Source: Sulfurovum sp.
GTDB lineage: Bacteria; Campylobacterota; Campylobacteria; Campylobacterales; Sulfurovaceae
DNA: 33,517 nucleotides
Assembly (NCBI GenBank): GCA_026991605.1
Contig: JALXBG010000171.1
Location: 1-33,517 of the forward strand
Direction: 5' to 3'
In this document: positions 15,960 through 25,558 of the stretch, one piece after another
Numbering within the stretch: position 1 is the first letter of the stretch
Layout of the letters: each line of letters opens with the position of its first letter
Notes under the pieces: model-generated
What the model saw: only the letters and a program-made list of their open reading frames with translations
The model's database searches: none
What the model was told of the DNA's origin: nothing
Position numbers and translations under genes: made by a program

Positions 15960-16737
15960 TGCAAATACGCAACCAGATAATAAAACGCTCGTAAATTATG
16001 TAAAAAAAGCAGTGGTGAAAAACCCACAGGTAAAAGTAAAGGGTGTGACTGTTATTGAGTCCACAACACACAAAGATTTACCAGGGTGGACGATACTTTT
16101 AACAAATATGGATTTAGAATATCAGAAAAAAGATATTCATGCGCCAGAGACTATGTTTATTAAAGATGGTATGGTGACCGGACATCTTGTTAATTTGAAG
16201 ACAGATGTAGACTATAGAGATATTATTAAACCAAAAGTGCCAGCTAGTATGTATGATGATGCACACCTTTTATTTGGAAATAAAGATGCAGCACACAAAA
16301 TAGTTGTATTCTCTGATCCAATGTGTCCTTTTTGTAGAGAAGTTCTACCTGGTTTGATGAAAGCAGCCAAAGAAAATCCTTCTAAAATTGCACTTTACTA
16401 TTATCATTTACCTCTTTTGCGTATTCACCCAGTATCAGGTATCTTGACTAAGGTAATGCATGTAGCACAAGAAGAAGGTAAAACAGATGTGGTAGAAAAA
16501 ATGTATTCATTGAAAATTAAACCACAAGAGACAAATATGACTAAAGTATTGGCAGCGGTTAAGTCTCAAACAGGATACAGTATAAGTGCTGATAAAATCA
16601 ATGCTAAATCTGTAAAAGATGCACTTAAGGTAGATTCTGATGCAGCAAGTAAAATGATGGTATCTGGTACCCCAACAGTATATGTTGATGGTAGCTGGGA
16701 TAAAAATCGTGATGCTTATAAAGCTCTGATTAAATAA
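15904..16737 (+). CDS. DsbC/DsbG-like periplasmic thioredoxin-fold protein
   Basis: 277 residues from the ATG at 15904, set by AAGGAG at 15892-15897. An ATG three bases earlier is possible; the long frame that continues upstream has no ribosome-binding site. The signal peptide ends near LSA-NTQ (residue 20). An N-terminal domain of about 100 residues resembles the DsbC dimerisation domain. A thioredoxin domain follows, with FSDPMCPFCREV (Cys141 and Cys144, CPFC) and the cis-proline loop GTPTVYVDG near residue 255. Expected role: disulfide isomerisation or reduction in the periplasm, for example of c-type cytochromes. The gene starts inside fxsA and ends 21 bases before hemC, so it is an operon member. 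Confidence 0.82.
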   Translation: MSLMSKLLMSTVVATVALSANTQPDNKTLVNYVKKAVVKNPQVKVKGVTVIESTTHKDLPGWTILLTNMDLEYQKKDIHAPETMFIKDGMVTGHLVNLKTDVDYRDIIKPKVPASMYDDAHLLFGNKDAAHKIVVFSDPMCPFCREVLPGLMKAAKENPSKIALYYYHLPLLRIHPVSGILTKVMHVAQEEGKTDVVEKMYSLKIKPQETNMTKVLAAVKSQTGYSISADKINAKSVKDALKVDSDAASKMMVSGTPTVYVDGSWDKNRDAYKALIK

Positions 16738-16758
16738 ATTTAACATAAAGTAGTAGAT

Positions 16759-17712
16759 GTGGAAAAACTTATTATTGCTACAAGAGCCAGTAATCTGGCT
16801 TTATGGCAGGCATATCATATTAAAGAACGTATAGAAACGACCTTCCCAGAGGTTACAGTAGAACTTAATGAAATCACCTCTAAAGGGGATAAGATACTTG
16901 ATAAACCTTTAGCGCTAATAGGTGGGAAAGGACATTTTACCAAAGAGCTTGAAGATGAGATGATTGCAGGGAATGCACATCTTGCTGTACACTCTTTAAA
17001 AGATGTCCCTACCTATATTCCTGATGGGCTAGAACTTTGTGCGATTACCGAACGTCAAGACCAAAGTGATGTACTTCTTTCGCATACCTATAAAAGTTTA
17101 GATGAACTCCCACAAGGTGCCACGGTAGGAACCACAAGCCTACGTAGACGTATGCAACTCTTAGAACGCCGTCCTGACCTTAAAGTGAAAGAACTTAGAG
17201 GAAATGTTAACACAAGACTAAGAAAGCTCAAAGAGGGGCAATATGACGCGATTATCCTTGCATATATTGGTCTTTACAGACTTGATTTACTCAAAGACAT
17301 TCCTTTTGTAGAAAAACTAGACTTTTTTATACCACCTATGGGTCAAGCCGCACTTGGTATCGAGATTGTAAGTTCAGATGATAAAGTACGTGAAATAGCG
17401 ATGACACTCAATGATGAAAATTCATTTATGTCTACCAAACTTGAGCGTGACTTTGTCTCAGCCATAGGTGCAGGATGTTCAGCTCCTGTTGCAGTAAATG
17501 CCATTATTGCTGGTGAAGATATTACAGTAAAAGCCATGCTCGGTTACCCAGATGGTACAAATATCATGCACAAAGAACTTACGTCTAAAGTAAGTGAATG
17601 TGAGACACTTGGCTTGGAATTGGCAGAACTTATGATTGCCGATGGCGCACTGGATATCTTGGAAAAAGCAGAGAGTATCGCTTTTAAAGATGAAATGCCT
17701 GAGAGGCTTTAA
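16759..17712 (+). CDS. hemC: Porphobilinogen deaminase (hydroxymethylbilane synthase)
   Basis: 317 residues, the usual length. It polymerises four porphobilinogens into hydroxymethylbilane in the haem pathway. Visible signatures: ATRASNLALWQA at the N-terminus, GGKGHFTKELEDEM, HSLKDVPT (catalytic Asp), GTTSLRRRMQLLERRPDL, LRGNVNTRLRKL, and IGAGCSAPVA with Cys240 carrying the dipyrromethane cofactor. The start is GTG at 16759 with only a weak ribosome-binding site, suggesting translation depends partly on the upstream gene 21 bases away. It is the last gene of the operon, meeting the AsmA-like gene tail to tail. Confidence 0.96.
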   Translation: MEKLIIATRASNLALWQAYHIKERIETTFPEVTVELNEITSKGDKILDKPLALIGGKGHFTKELEDEMIAGNAHLAVHSLKDVPTYIPDGLELCAITERQDQSDVLLSHTYKSLDELPQGATVGTTSLRRRMQLLERRPDLKVKELRGNVNTRLRKLKEGQYDAIILAYIGLYRLDLLKDIPFVEKLDFFIPPMGQAALGIEIVSSDDKVREIAMTLNDENSFMSTKLERDFVSAIGAGCSAPVAVNAIIAGEDITVKAMLGYPDGTNIMHKELTSKVSECETLGLELAELMIADGALDILEKAESIAFKDEMPERL

Positions 17713-17737
17713 TCGGCTAGCCGCCATTTAAGTCTGT

Positions 17738-19228
17738 TTAAAAAAACACCTTCATAAACGAAGCACCCATATCTGTAGCCATATCTTTGGCTACGCCTCC
17801 CATAGGCATATGTTCCATCATTTTTCTTCCATCTTTTCCTATCATTTTATCTACCTGTTTATCCATTTGATACCGAACAAGTTTTTGCATATTGAGATTG
17901 ACTTTAGGACTATCAAGTGAACCGTACACTTTCCCTGCAAACTCTTGATGTTGCATTTTAAAGTCAAAATAGGCGTTAATAGTACTTAGATTTGTATCTA
18001 CCTTGGTACTGGTTAAGTAGACATGGTTACGTGGGTTGATGAGTTTTAAGTTACCAAGTATGACATTCTGATGGTAAGATAAATCAAGTTTTGAGTTGTC
18101 AAAAGTTTCATTCATCATATTGACATGGGATTTCTTCTTAACCACATTTACAAGTTTGCTAGGAAGAAATCTTGCTTGATTGAGTGTGGTATGCACATCA
18201 AGTGTCTCATGTGTAAAGTCATAGGTTATAGTCCCATCAGTATTTGCTTCCAGCATAGAGGGAAAAGGAAAGAGATGCATGATGTTCACAAGCGAGACTT
18301 TTGTAAGTTGCATTTTTAAGAGATTATTTTCAAATACAAAATCTAGCAGTCCACCAAAACTCTTAGAGAGACCAGTAATTTTTACTTTATCCGTGTATGC
18401 CATCTCGCCTCGTGCATAAAAAGATCCTTGGTAGTCGTACCCTAGAAGCTTTTCAAGTTTATGCAACTCTTTAATGTCAAGTACATAAAAAGCCTTAGCT
18501 TGTTTAGTCTCTTGGTTGTAACTTCCTTTATCTATGTCCAAGGTAAGATAAGGAGAGTTTACTTTTATGCTAAAGGTGTGTTGGTTATTATTTATATTGA
18601 TATCACTATGTAGACGTAGAGGGATGCCTCTAAAGTTTTTATCTGCTACATCGTAGACGATAGTCCCATGTTTTTCTTTATCATCCATAAATGAAAAGTT
18701 TACTTTGGCATCGGCTTTACCTTTTATAAAGGCTTCCTGACCTAAGAGGTGTGCAAGTTTTGTAGCATTGACATCGTGCATATGTAGTATCAAATCTTCG
18801 ACTTTCTCTGTATATTTAACAGTTTGGTAAGTAACATTACCATCAAGTGCTTTACCTTTTCCTGTAATGAAAAGTTTTGTAAAAGGCCCCTTAACATGTC
18901 CTTCTATCTCTATGTCATCATCTATTTGGCAATGTTCACTTGCTATACAGTCACTGCTAAGTCTGTAGTCCATATCTACTAAGGCATCATTGAGATGTCC
19001 CCATAATGTAAGTTTTGCCTTCTTTTCAATATTTAAGACCATACTCACTTGAGGATAATATGCTATATTGATGGATTGTACTTCAATATGCACACCATTT
19101 TTTTTACTTAGTTTTTCACCTATAAAGTGATAGATATTGGCATGCCCAAGTGGAGTAAAAAGAAAATAGAAGAGTAGGAGTGAAAGAAAAATAAGAAAAT
19201 AGACAAAATATTTAAAGAAAATAAACAT
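17738..19228 (-). CDS. AsmA-like envelope protein, one-module paralogue
   Basis: 496 residues with an N-terminal membrane anchor (about 5-27) and a long beta-rich periplasmic part of the AsmA/TamB-like kind: short amphipathic strands, recurrent 'GKG-ALDGNV-Y' and 'GLSKSFGGLLDF' patterns. The C-terminal tail is MEHMPMGGVAKDMATDMGAS. This tail and the whole module recur in the adjacent larger gene, so the two are tandem paralogues. AsmA-like proteins are thought to form grooves that carry phospholipids between membranes or control outer-membrane assembly. The family call rests on overall character, not on a decisive motif. It lies 68 bases after its paralogue, probably co-transcribed, and converges with hemC. 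Confidence 0.65.
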   Translation of the reverse strand: MFIFFKYFVYFLIFLSLLLFYFLFTPLGHANIYHFIGEKLSKKNGVHIEVQSINIAYYPQVSMVLNIEKKAKLTLWGHLNDALVDMDYRLSSDCIASEHCQIDDDIEIEGHVKGPFTKLFITGKGKALDGNVTYQTVKYTEKVEDLILHMHDVNATKLAHLLGQEAFIKGKADAKVNFSFMDDKEKHGTIVYDVADKNFRGIPLRLHSDININNNQHTFSIKVNSPYLTLDIDKGSYNQETKQAKAFYVLDIKELHKLEKLLGYDYQGSFYARGEMAYTDKVKITGLSKSFGGLLDFVFENNLLKMQLTKVSLVNIMHLFPFPSMLEANTDGTITYDFTHETLDVHTTLNQARFLPSKLVNVVKKKSHVNMMNETFDNSKLDLSYHQNVILGNLKLINPRNHVYLTSTKVDTNLSTINAYFDFKMQHQEFAGKVYGSLDSPKVNLNMQKLVRYQMDKQVDKMIGKDGRKMMEHMPMGGVAKDMATDMGASFMKVFF

Positions 19229-19296
19229 ATGATGAGACCCCTATAGTTTCAAGGGCGTATCATACCATATTGTAGATTTTTATTGCATAATTTGGA

Positions 19297-21963
19297 TTAA
19301 AAGAACATTCCCATAAAAGCACCACCCATACCAGAGGCAACATCTTTTGCCACACCACCCATTGGCATATTCTCCATAAGTTTTCTATTGTCTTCTCCCA
19401 TAAAGGAGTCTAGTTGCTTATCCATCTCATGACGGATGAGTTTTTGCATATTAAGATTGACTTTTGGATGTTTTAAATCACCATATATTTTTCCTGAAAA
19501 TGCCTGCTTTTGCATATTAAAATCAAAGTAGGCATTAATAGTATTGAGTTTGGTATCAATATGTGTATTGGTTAGGGAAAAGTGACTATTTCCTCTATCC
19601 ATAATAATATTACCTATGACTTCATGGTTTTGATACTTTGCTTCCAAGATGGCATTGTTGAAATGTTCTTTGAGCATATTCACCCCAGCTTTTTTGTAAA
19701 TGGTATCAACAGTATCTGTATGTAAAAATGTTGTATGGTCTAATCTTGTTTTTACCGTAAGTGTTTTTTTAGGGAAGTTGTAGTGAATGGTACCATTGGT
19801 ATCTGCATCTAGTTGAGGAGGGTAGGGGAAGAGTTGCATAAACTGTTTAAGAGAAACACGTTCTAAATCTATGTTCAAATCTTTTTCATCATAGTTAAAT
19901 TCTAACATACCATCGAAACTTTTTGAAAGCCCTTGAATATATATGTTTTTGTTATATTTTACTTCTCCCATAGCGTAAAATGGATCTCTGTAGGCATAAC
20001 CAAAGAGAGGTTTAAATGCTGTTAAGTCTTTGACATTCAAAGTATAAAAGGCACGGGTTTCATTGCTCTTGGCATCATGAAACCCTTTACTCAAATGTAC
20101 TTTTGCATTGGCAAGTTGCAAGTCAGCTGTAAAAGTTTGTTTCTGGTTATGTACATCTACATCAGCATCTAGTGTAAATGGCAGTGTATAGAGTTTGGAG
20201 TTTCTTAGAAGATAGTGTATTTTCCCTTGTTGTGTTTCTTCTGAAAGCTTTTTAAAATTTATATCTGCATCTACTTTACCAAATGGAAGTTCTGAGTATC
20301 CTAAGAGTGTGGAGAGCTTTTGTGCATGCACATCTTTTAGTGTAACACGAACATCTTCATAGTTTGAACCTATTTTAACCCCATCATATCTTACGTTTCC
20401 ATTCATTGCAGTACCATAGCCTTCAATGTGTAGACGTTTTAGAGGACCGTTGACGTGACCTGTAAGATTGACATCATCTACAATGGTACAGATGTGACTT
20501 GGCAACCTTGCAGCATTGACGCTATAGTCCATACTTGTCCAGTCTGAGTTGACCAATCCTTTCAGTGTCACATTGTAGTGTCTCTGCATGGTACCTTTGA
20601 AGTTGACATAGGTGTCATTTGAAGAGGTATATTTGTCTATTTTAAGGAAGAGATCACCTTTTAGATAATACTTTGCCATCTTCAAATCTACTTTACTTCG
20701 TATAGAGTTGTTCTCACTGTTGACATAGGTATCTACAAAGTGCAAGTGGTTTGTTTTATTGTTCAAATAGAGGTCTGTAAATATTTTTTTATCGACACTT
20801 CTTACATGTATATGGCTTTGGTCAAACACTTCTTTGGCTAGGTCAATGTGTTGTTTATCACGTATAGAACGGGTGAGTTTACTGTCTATAAATTGTGCGT
20901 TATCAAGGTTGGCATCAAACTTGACAGTTTTTTTACGCAAGTCATACACCCCTTCTCCTGTGATATTTGTGTGTACTACTGACTCGGTATGTAGTTTTTC
21001 TAAGAGTGGTGAGAGCGCAGTGTCATGAAGATAAAAATGTAATTTATTGTCTTTAAGTACCAAGTCTAGCATACCACCAAGACTTTTAGAAAAACCACGT
21101 AATCCTATTTTCTTATGGTCATAGCTTAGTGTTCCTACAGAGTAAAAAGACCCTGCATATTTTACTTTTAAAAACGAGTGGAGATCTTCCACATTTTCTA
21201 TATCTAAAGTATATATTGCGGAGGCTATACGTTTCTCTTGATTGTATTTTCCTTCTAACAATGTCAGTGTTGCTGTAGGTGTTTTTAAATACATGTTGAA
21301 AGTATGTTTTTCATTGTTCACATCGATACGTGCCTTAAGGTCAACCTCTAGACCATGGTAGTTTTTGTCTTTTACTGCATACGCCAACATACCTTTACGT
21401 ACATCTTGAGAGAGCTTGTCAAAATGTATATATACATTTGCCTTTCCGTCAAGCAGAGCATTTTGTCCTAGCAACTTAAAAAGTTTAGTTGAGTTTATCT
21501 CTTGTACATCGATATTGATATCTCTAAAGGCATGGCGCTCTTTGATGCCGGTATAGCTGATATTCCCATCTAAAGCAATTCCTTTCCCTGTAATGAGAAT
21601 ATTTCTTTTTGGCCCTTTAAAATTCCCTTCTATCTCAACGTCACCTTTTACTTTACAAACATTACTTTCGATACAGTGGCTTACCAGCGTATAGTGCATA
21701 TCAAATTGTTTGTCTTTGTAGTATCCGTCAATATCGAGCTGATACATGTCTTCAATAATCAAAGAAGCCGTCATATATGGGTAGTCTGTCAAATTGATAT
21801 CGGTGACTTTTGTTTGTAAATGGACTTTTTGTGTGAGGATGAAACCTATAACATTGTAAGAGAATTTTCGACCTGAATCGGTATAGACAGTATAATAGAG
21901 TGCTGCTATGATAAAAAGTAGTGAAAATAGTACTATTTTTATTGTCTTTCTTATCTTTTTCAT
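19297..21963 (-). CDS. AsmA-like envelope protein with internally duplicated module
   Basis: 888 residues. Membrane anchor at about 8-27, then two homologous modules of about 390 residues. Module 1 (about 50-440) has ITGKGIALDGNISY at 124-137 and LRGFSKSLGGMLDLV at 288-302. Module 2 (about 455-845) has IEGYGTAMNGNVRY at 513-526 and IQGLSKSFDGMLEF at 676-689. The tail is MENMPMGGVAKDVASGMGG, as in the downstream paralogue. The repeating strand-rich build suggests an extended periplasmic groove or bridge of the AsmA/TamB class, lengthened by duplication. It is divergent from ubiD; the pair of AsmA-like genes separates ubiD from the haem operon. Function inferred, substrate unknown. Confidence 0.65.
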   Translation of the reverse strand: MKKIRKTIKIVLFSLLFIIAALYYTVYTDSGRKFSYNVIGFILTQKVHLQTKVTDINLTDYPYMTASLIIEDMYQLDIDGYYKDKQFDMHYTLVSHCIESNVCKVKGDVEIEGNFKGPKRNILITGKGIALDGNISYTGIKERHAFRDINIDVQEINSTKLFKLLGQNALLDGKANVYIHFDKLSQDVRKGMLAYAVKDKNYHGLEVDLKARIDVNNEKHTFNMYLKTPTATLTLLEGKYNQEKRIASAIYTLDIENVEDLHSFLKVKYAGSFYSVGTLSYDHKKIGLRGFSKSLGGMLDLVLKDNKLHFYLHDTALSPLLEKLHTESVVHTNITGEGVYDLRKKTVKFDANLDNAQFIDSKLTRSIRDKQHIDLAKEVFDQSHIHVRSVDKKIFTDLYLNNKTNHLHFVDTYVNSENNSIRSKVDLKMAKYYLKGDLFLKIDKYTSSNDTYVNFKGTMQRHYNVTLKGLVNSDWTSMDYSVNAARLPSHICTIVDDVNLTGHVNGPLKRLHIEGYGTAMNGNVRYDGVKIGSNYEDVRVTLKDVHAQKLSTLLGYSELPFGKVDADINFKKLSEETQQGKIHYLLRNSKLYTLPFTLDADVDVHNQKQTFTADLQLANAKVHLSKGFHDAKSNETRAFYTLNVKDLTAFKPLFGYAYRDPFYAMGEVKYNKNIYIQGLSKSFDGMLEFNYDEKDLNIDLERVSLKQFMQLFPYPPQLDADTNGTIHYNFPKKTLTVKTRLDHTTFLHTDTVDTIYKKAGVNMLKEHFNNAILEAKYQNHEVIGNIIMDRGNSHFSLTNTHIDTKLNTINAYFDFNMQKQAFSGKIYGDLKHPKVNLNMQKLIRHEMDKQLDSFMGEDNRKLMENMPMGGVAKDVASGMGGAFMGMFF

Positions 21964-22033
21964 AAGAGCAAAATATCCTTATACTCATTTTATATATGAT
22001 AACATAATCATCAACTATAAATCACTTTATAGC

Positions 22034-22061
22034 TATAATATTTTTAATTATTTATAGAGGG
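22034..22061 (+). promoter_or_regulatory. ubiD promoter -10 and ribosome-binding site
   Basis: TATAAT at 22034-22039 followed by a T-rich start region, and AGAGGGAT at 22055-22062 eight bases before the ATG at 22070. The divergent AsmA-like gene starts at 21963, so both promoters share the 106-base spacer. Confidence 0.6.
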
Positions 22062-22069
22062 ATGTAACA

Positions 22070-23890
22070 ATGCAAGACGTAGTACAGTGGCTAAAAGAGA
22101 ATGGTAATTTAAAAATAATTGATGAACCTTTAGACGTGGAATTAGAAATCCCTCATGTGGCATATGTAGAGGTTAAAACGGATGACTCCAGACCTATCCT
22201 TTTTACAAACCCTATCAATAAAGCAAAAGATATCAGTTATGACATGCCTGTGCTAATGAATATATTTGCAAACAAAGCACTCACAGAGAAAATATTTGGT
22301 AAACACCCAGACCTTGTTGCTGAAGGGATAGAAGAACTTTTAAAGCTCAAACCCCCTAAAGGACTTAAGGCAAAACTTGCGATGATACCTAAACTTTTTT
22401 CACTTAAAAATGTATTTCCTAAACGTCTGAAGTTTAAAGGGGAGTGTCAAGAAATTATCATCTCTAAAGAAGAGGTAGATTTAGACAAATTGCCCATACT
22501 GAAAACATGGGAAGAAGATGGTGGACCTTTCATTACTATGGGACAGGTGTATACGCAGAGCTTAGATGGACAGATGCAAAACCTAGGGATGTACAGACTC
22601 CAACAGTACGATAAAAACCGTCTAGGTATGCACTGGCAAATCCATAAAGATGCGTCACACTTTTTCGACCAGTACCAACGGGCAGGTAAAAAGATGCCTG
22701 TCACTGTTGCTATAGGTGGTGACCCGCTTTACATCTGGTGTGGTCAAGCACCTATGCCTCATGGTATGTTTGAGATGTTGCTTTACGGTTTCGTACGTAA
22801 CAAAAATGCACAACTAGTGAAGTCCATTACCAATGACATCTACATTCCTAGAGATGTAGATATAGTCATAGAGGGCTTTGTAGACCCCGAACTCATGGAA
22901 ATAGAAGGACCTTTTGGTGACCATACTGGCTACTATACGCTTAAAGAACCATTTCCTGTGATGGATGTAGAGACTATTACCATGAAAAAGAACCCTGTCT
23001 TTGTAGCCACAGTGGTAGGTAAGCCAGCACTAGAAGACAAGTATATGGGTTGGGCGACAGAGCGTGTGTTCCTGCCTATGCTCAAACCTATGGCGCCTGA
23101 CCTCATAGACTACAATATGCCTGAAAACGGAGTATTTCATAATCTCATTATGGCAAAGATGAAAACCCTTTACAAAGGTCATGCAATGCAGTTTATGCAT
23201 GCATTTTGGGGTGTAGGGCAGATGTCTTTTGTGAAACATGCACTTTTTGTAGGTGAAGATGCACCAGAGCTTGAAGAGAGTGTTGCTTTAACAGAACATA
23301 TATTGAACCGTCTTAGTTCTGAGAGAGTGTTTATTACCAAAGGTATCGTTGACCACCTAGACCACTCTTCAGAAGAGCAGTTTGTGGGTGGTAAGTTGGG
23401 TGTAGACGCGACAGGAGATGAGGTAGAAGAGGGGGTAGAAGAGCTACTTTCAGATGAAGTTTTGTATGAAAAACTCCATAAACTGGATAGACATATTGTT
23501 GCCCTTAGACAATACTTTACCCATACTAAAAACCCGGTATGTGTCTTACAAGTTGAAAAAACAGAGTCTATGTCCATCCTTATGGAAAAACTAGAACCAT
23601 TTTATAAGCATATTAAAGTACTTATCATCATAGACAAAGCCAACAATGACATTGACGACCCCTATATGCTTATTTGGAGAGTGACAAACAATATAGATGC
23701 AAGTAGAGATGTGCTTCTTAATCCATTTATCATGCTAGATGCTACCAATAAAGGAGACCTTGACGGTTTCCAAAGAGAATGGCCGGGAGATACTTTTTGT
23801 ACAAAGTCTGTGCTAGATGATTTGCAGAAAAAAGGACTGATAGATATAGATGAGGCATTTGTTAGGCAGTTTGGGTTGTTGCCGTTTTAG
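22070..23890 (+). CDS. ubiD: Menaquinone biosynthesis decarboxylase, UbiD family
   Basis: 606 residues, the length of the long UbiD-type enzymes of the futalosine menaquinone pathway (SCO4490-type family). It should decarboxylate a naphthoate-type intermediate with prenylated FMN supplied by a UbiX partner, which is not in the window. The active-site pattern EIEGPFGDHTGYY (about 282-294) carries the catalytic glutamate; other UbiD features are the Mg/prFMN-binding segments around GMHWQIHKDASHF and PMPHGMFEMLLYG. The position after the hemC cluster parallels the Campylobacter order, and polyprenyl synthetase upstream serves the same quinone. The next gene starts nine bases downstream but looks foreign. 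Confidence 0.9.
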   Translation: MQDVVQWLKENGNLKIIDEPLDVELEIPHVAYVEVKTDDSRPILFTNPINKAKDISYDMPVLMNIFANKALTEKIFGKHPDLVAEGIEELLKLKPPKGLKAKLAMIPKLFSLKNVFPKRLKFKGECQEIIISKEEVDLDKLPILKTWEEDGGPFITMGQVYTQSLDGQMQNLGMYRLQQYDKNRLGMHWQIHKDASHFFDQYQRAGKKMPVTVAIGGDPLYIWCGQAPMPHGMFEMLLYGFVRNKNAQLVKSITNDIYIPRDVDIVIEGFVDPELMEIEGPFGDHTGYYTLKEPFPVMDVETITMKKNPVFVATVVGKPALEDKYMGWATERVFLPMLKPMAPDLIDYNMPENGVFHNLIMAKMKTLYKGHAMQFMHAFWGVGQMSFVKHALFVGEDAPELEESVALTEHILNRLSSERVFITKGIVDHLDHSSEEQFVGGKLGVDATGDEVEEGVEELLSDEVLYEKLHKLDRHIVALRQYFTHTKNPVCVLQVEKTESMSILMEKLEPFYKHIKVLIIIDKANNDIDDPYMLIWRVTNNIDASRDVLLNPFIMLDATNKGDLDGFQREWPGDTFCTKSVLDDLQKKGLIDIDEAFVRQFGLLPF

Positions 23891-23899
23891 GATGAATAA

Positions 23900-25471
23900 A
23901 TGGAAATAAGTGTTGAAGAAGAAATTAATTTAGCAAGTCGATTAATTGATGAAGGTGAATTTGAACAATCATTTATTGTAACTTTGTTTATATGTGAAAA
24001 ATATTCTAATCCTTTGGTATTATTTAGTGTAGCCGCACTTTTAGTTGATATTGGGCAAATGGGACAAAACAAGGAAGCTTCACAATTGGCTTTGAAAATT
24101 ATGGAAGATAATGAAAGTATATTTTTATCTATAGAAGAGATAGATAAAAATGTTTTTTATTATAATTTTGGAAATGCAAAATCTAATTTTATTGAAGATA
24201 AAATAGATTTAGATATTTCTAATAATTTATCTTTTAGTGATATAGAAGATTTGATTGAACTAAAGACTTACTATTGGAAGGCAATTAAATTTGCTAAAGA
24301 AGAGTATGAAAACGTACCTCCTGAGTATATTGTAAATTTAGGAAATTCATTAAAGAGGCAATTTAGATTGGTTGAGGCATTGGCTTGTTATGATACTATC
24401 AATCAGCTCAATTTAGGCATTCCTCAATCATGGGTAAATAGGTCTGAAACACTAGAATTATTAAATCAAATGTCAAATACATTTACTATCTCAATGCTAA
24501 ATGAGATAAAGAAGGGATATGATTTTTGTACTCTATCTAATAGTATCCCTGAACAATGGAGAGAAGGCTACAAACATTATAGTATCAATGTAGAAAAACA
24601 AATCAATGATATGATAGTGAAAGAAGATATAACCCTTGATGAATATGAAAATAATCATTTAAAGGAAGAATATTCACAATTAAGCCAGAATAGAAAATTC
24701 TATCTCAATGAGCACTTGAGTTTAAGTGAACATGGTTTGTACTGTAAATGTAATGGAAGTGCAAGGGATAATTTAACTATACCAACTTTAAATGGGATTA
24801 CGGGAGAGTATATTATCCCTATGGAGTTTGTATTAAATCGTTTAAAGTCAGAATTTATATTTGCAAGACAAATGTATTATGAATTTTTACATGATAATAA
24901 TGATAAATCTATTAAATATGAATCATGTTTCTCTGAATTACATAATGATGATATATTAAATATAGATATTGAAAAGGCTAGAACATCTTTTCGTATATGT
25001 TTTGGTATTTTAGACAAAATAGGTGTTGCAATATGTGATTTATATAACCTCTATCCTAAGAATAATATAGTTTATTTTCAAAATTTTTGGCAATTAGATA
25101 AGGATAACAGACGAGAGAAATTTGAAAGAATAAAGACTCCAGGTCTTTTGGCTTTGTATAGCATAGCTACTGATTTGAATAATAGAAAAGATGGAGAATT
25201 GGCTTTTTTTAAAGATTGGAGAAATGATTTAGAACATAAATTTGTTGTTATACATAAAAATGAAATTCCAATTGATGACTATGATACATATTCATTTTTT
25301 GAGGATATATTATTCATTCAAGAATCAGAATTAATCGAAAATTTAAAAATATTATTACAATTAACAAGGTCTGCAATATTTTCCTTTGTATATATGGTGA
25401 GAGAAGATGCTTTGCAGAATGAAAAGAAAGATATTTATGGAATACGGAGAATTGAGAAACAAAATAGTTAA
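23900..25471 (+). CDS. LA2681-type HEPN domain protein with N-terminal helical repeats (putative RNase toxin)
   Basis: 523 residues. The N-terminal 210 residues are helical with TPR-like spacing, including NLGNSLKRQFRLVEALACYD at 146-165. The C-terminal third is helical and carries FKDWRNDLEHKF: Arg441 and His446 form the Rx4H motif of HEPN ribonucleases. The overall layout recalls the LA2681-like HEPN family, suggested to act in toxin or defence contexts. Base composition is markedly AT-richer than in ubiD, with many AAT/TTT/ATA codons, suggesting recent acquisition. The ATG at 23900 uses AGGATG overlapping the ubiD stop, so it could be expressed by read-through. No dedicated antitoxin is evident immediately beside it. 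Family call by memory. Confidence 0.68.
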   Translation: MEISVEEEINLASRLIDEGEFEQSFIVTLFICEKYSNPLVLFSVAALLVDIGQMGQNKEASQLALKIMEDNESIFLSIEEIDKNVFYYNFGNAKSNFIEDKIDLDISNNLSFSDIEDLIELKTYYWKAIKFAKEEYENVPPEYIVNLGNSLKRQFRLVEALACYDTINQLNLGIPQSWVNRSETLELLNQMSNTFTISMLNEIKKGYDFCTLSNSIPEQWREGYKHYSINVEKQINDMIVKEDITLDEYENNHLKEEYSQLSQNRKFYLNEHLSLSEHGLYCKCNGSARDNLTIPTLNGITGEYIIPMEFVLNRLKSEFIFARQMYYEFLHDNNDKSIKYESCFSELHNDDILNIDIEKARTSFRICFGILDKIGVAICDLYNLYPKNNIVYFQNFWQLDKDNRREKFERIKTPGLLALYSIATDLNNRKDGELAFFKDWRNDLEHKFVVIHKNEIPIDDYDTYSFFEDILFIQESELIENLKILLQLTRSAIFSFVYMVREDALQNEKKDIYGIRRIEKQNS

Positions 25472-25528
25472 TGTGTTGATATCAAAGAGGTTAAAAACTA
25501 ATAAAAAGCTATAAAGTAACTACTTTAA

Positions 25529-25544
25529 GTATCATTTATGATAC
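25529..25544. promoter_or_regulatory. Operator 1 of the XRE-Fic operon
   Basis: GTATCATTTATGATAC, a perfect 6+4+6 inverted repeat. It lies where a -35 region would be for the -10-like TAAGAT at 25552-25557. The same half-site (GTATC) recurs in operator 2, exactly 30 bases further, centre to centre. Confidence 0.7.
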
Positions 25545-25558
25545 CTTCTGATAAGATA

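Noticed and set aside
23179-23577. 132-codon minus-strand frame inside ubiD
   Set aside because: Ser/Thr-rich antisense shadow of a strongly conserved coding region.
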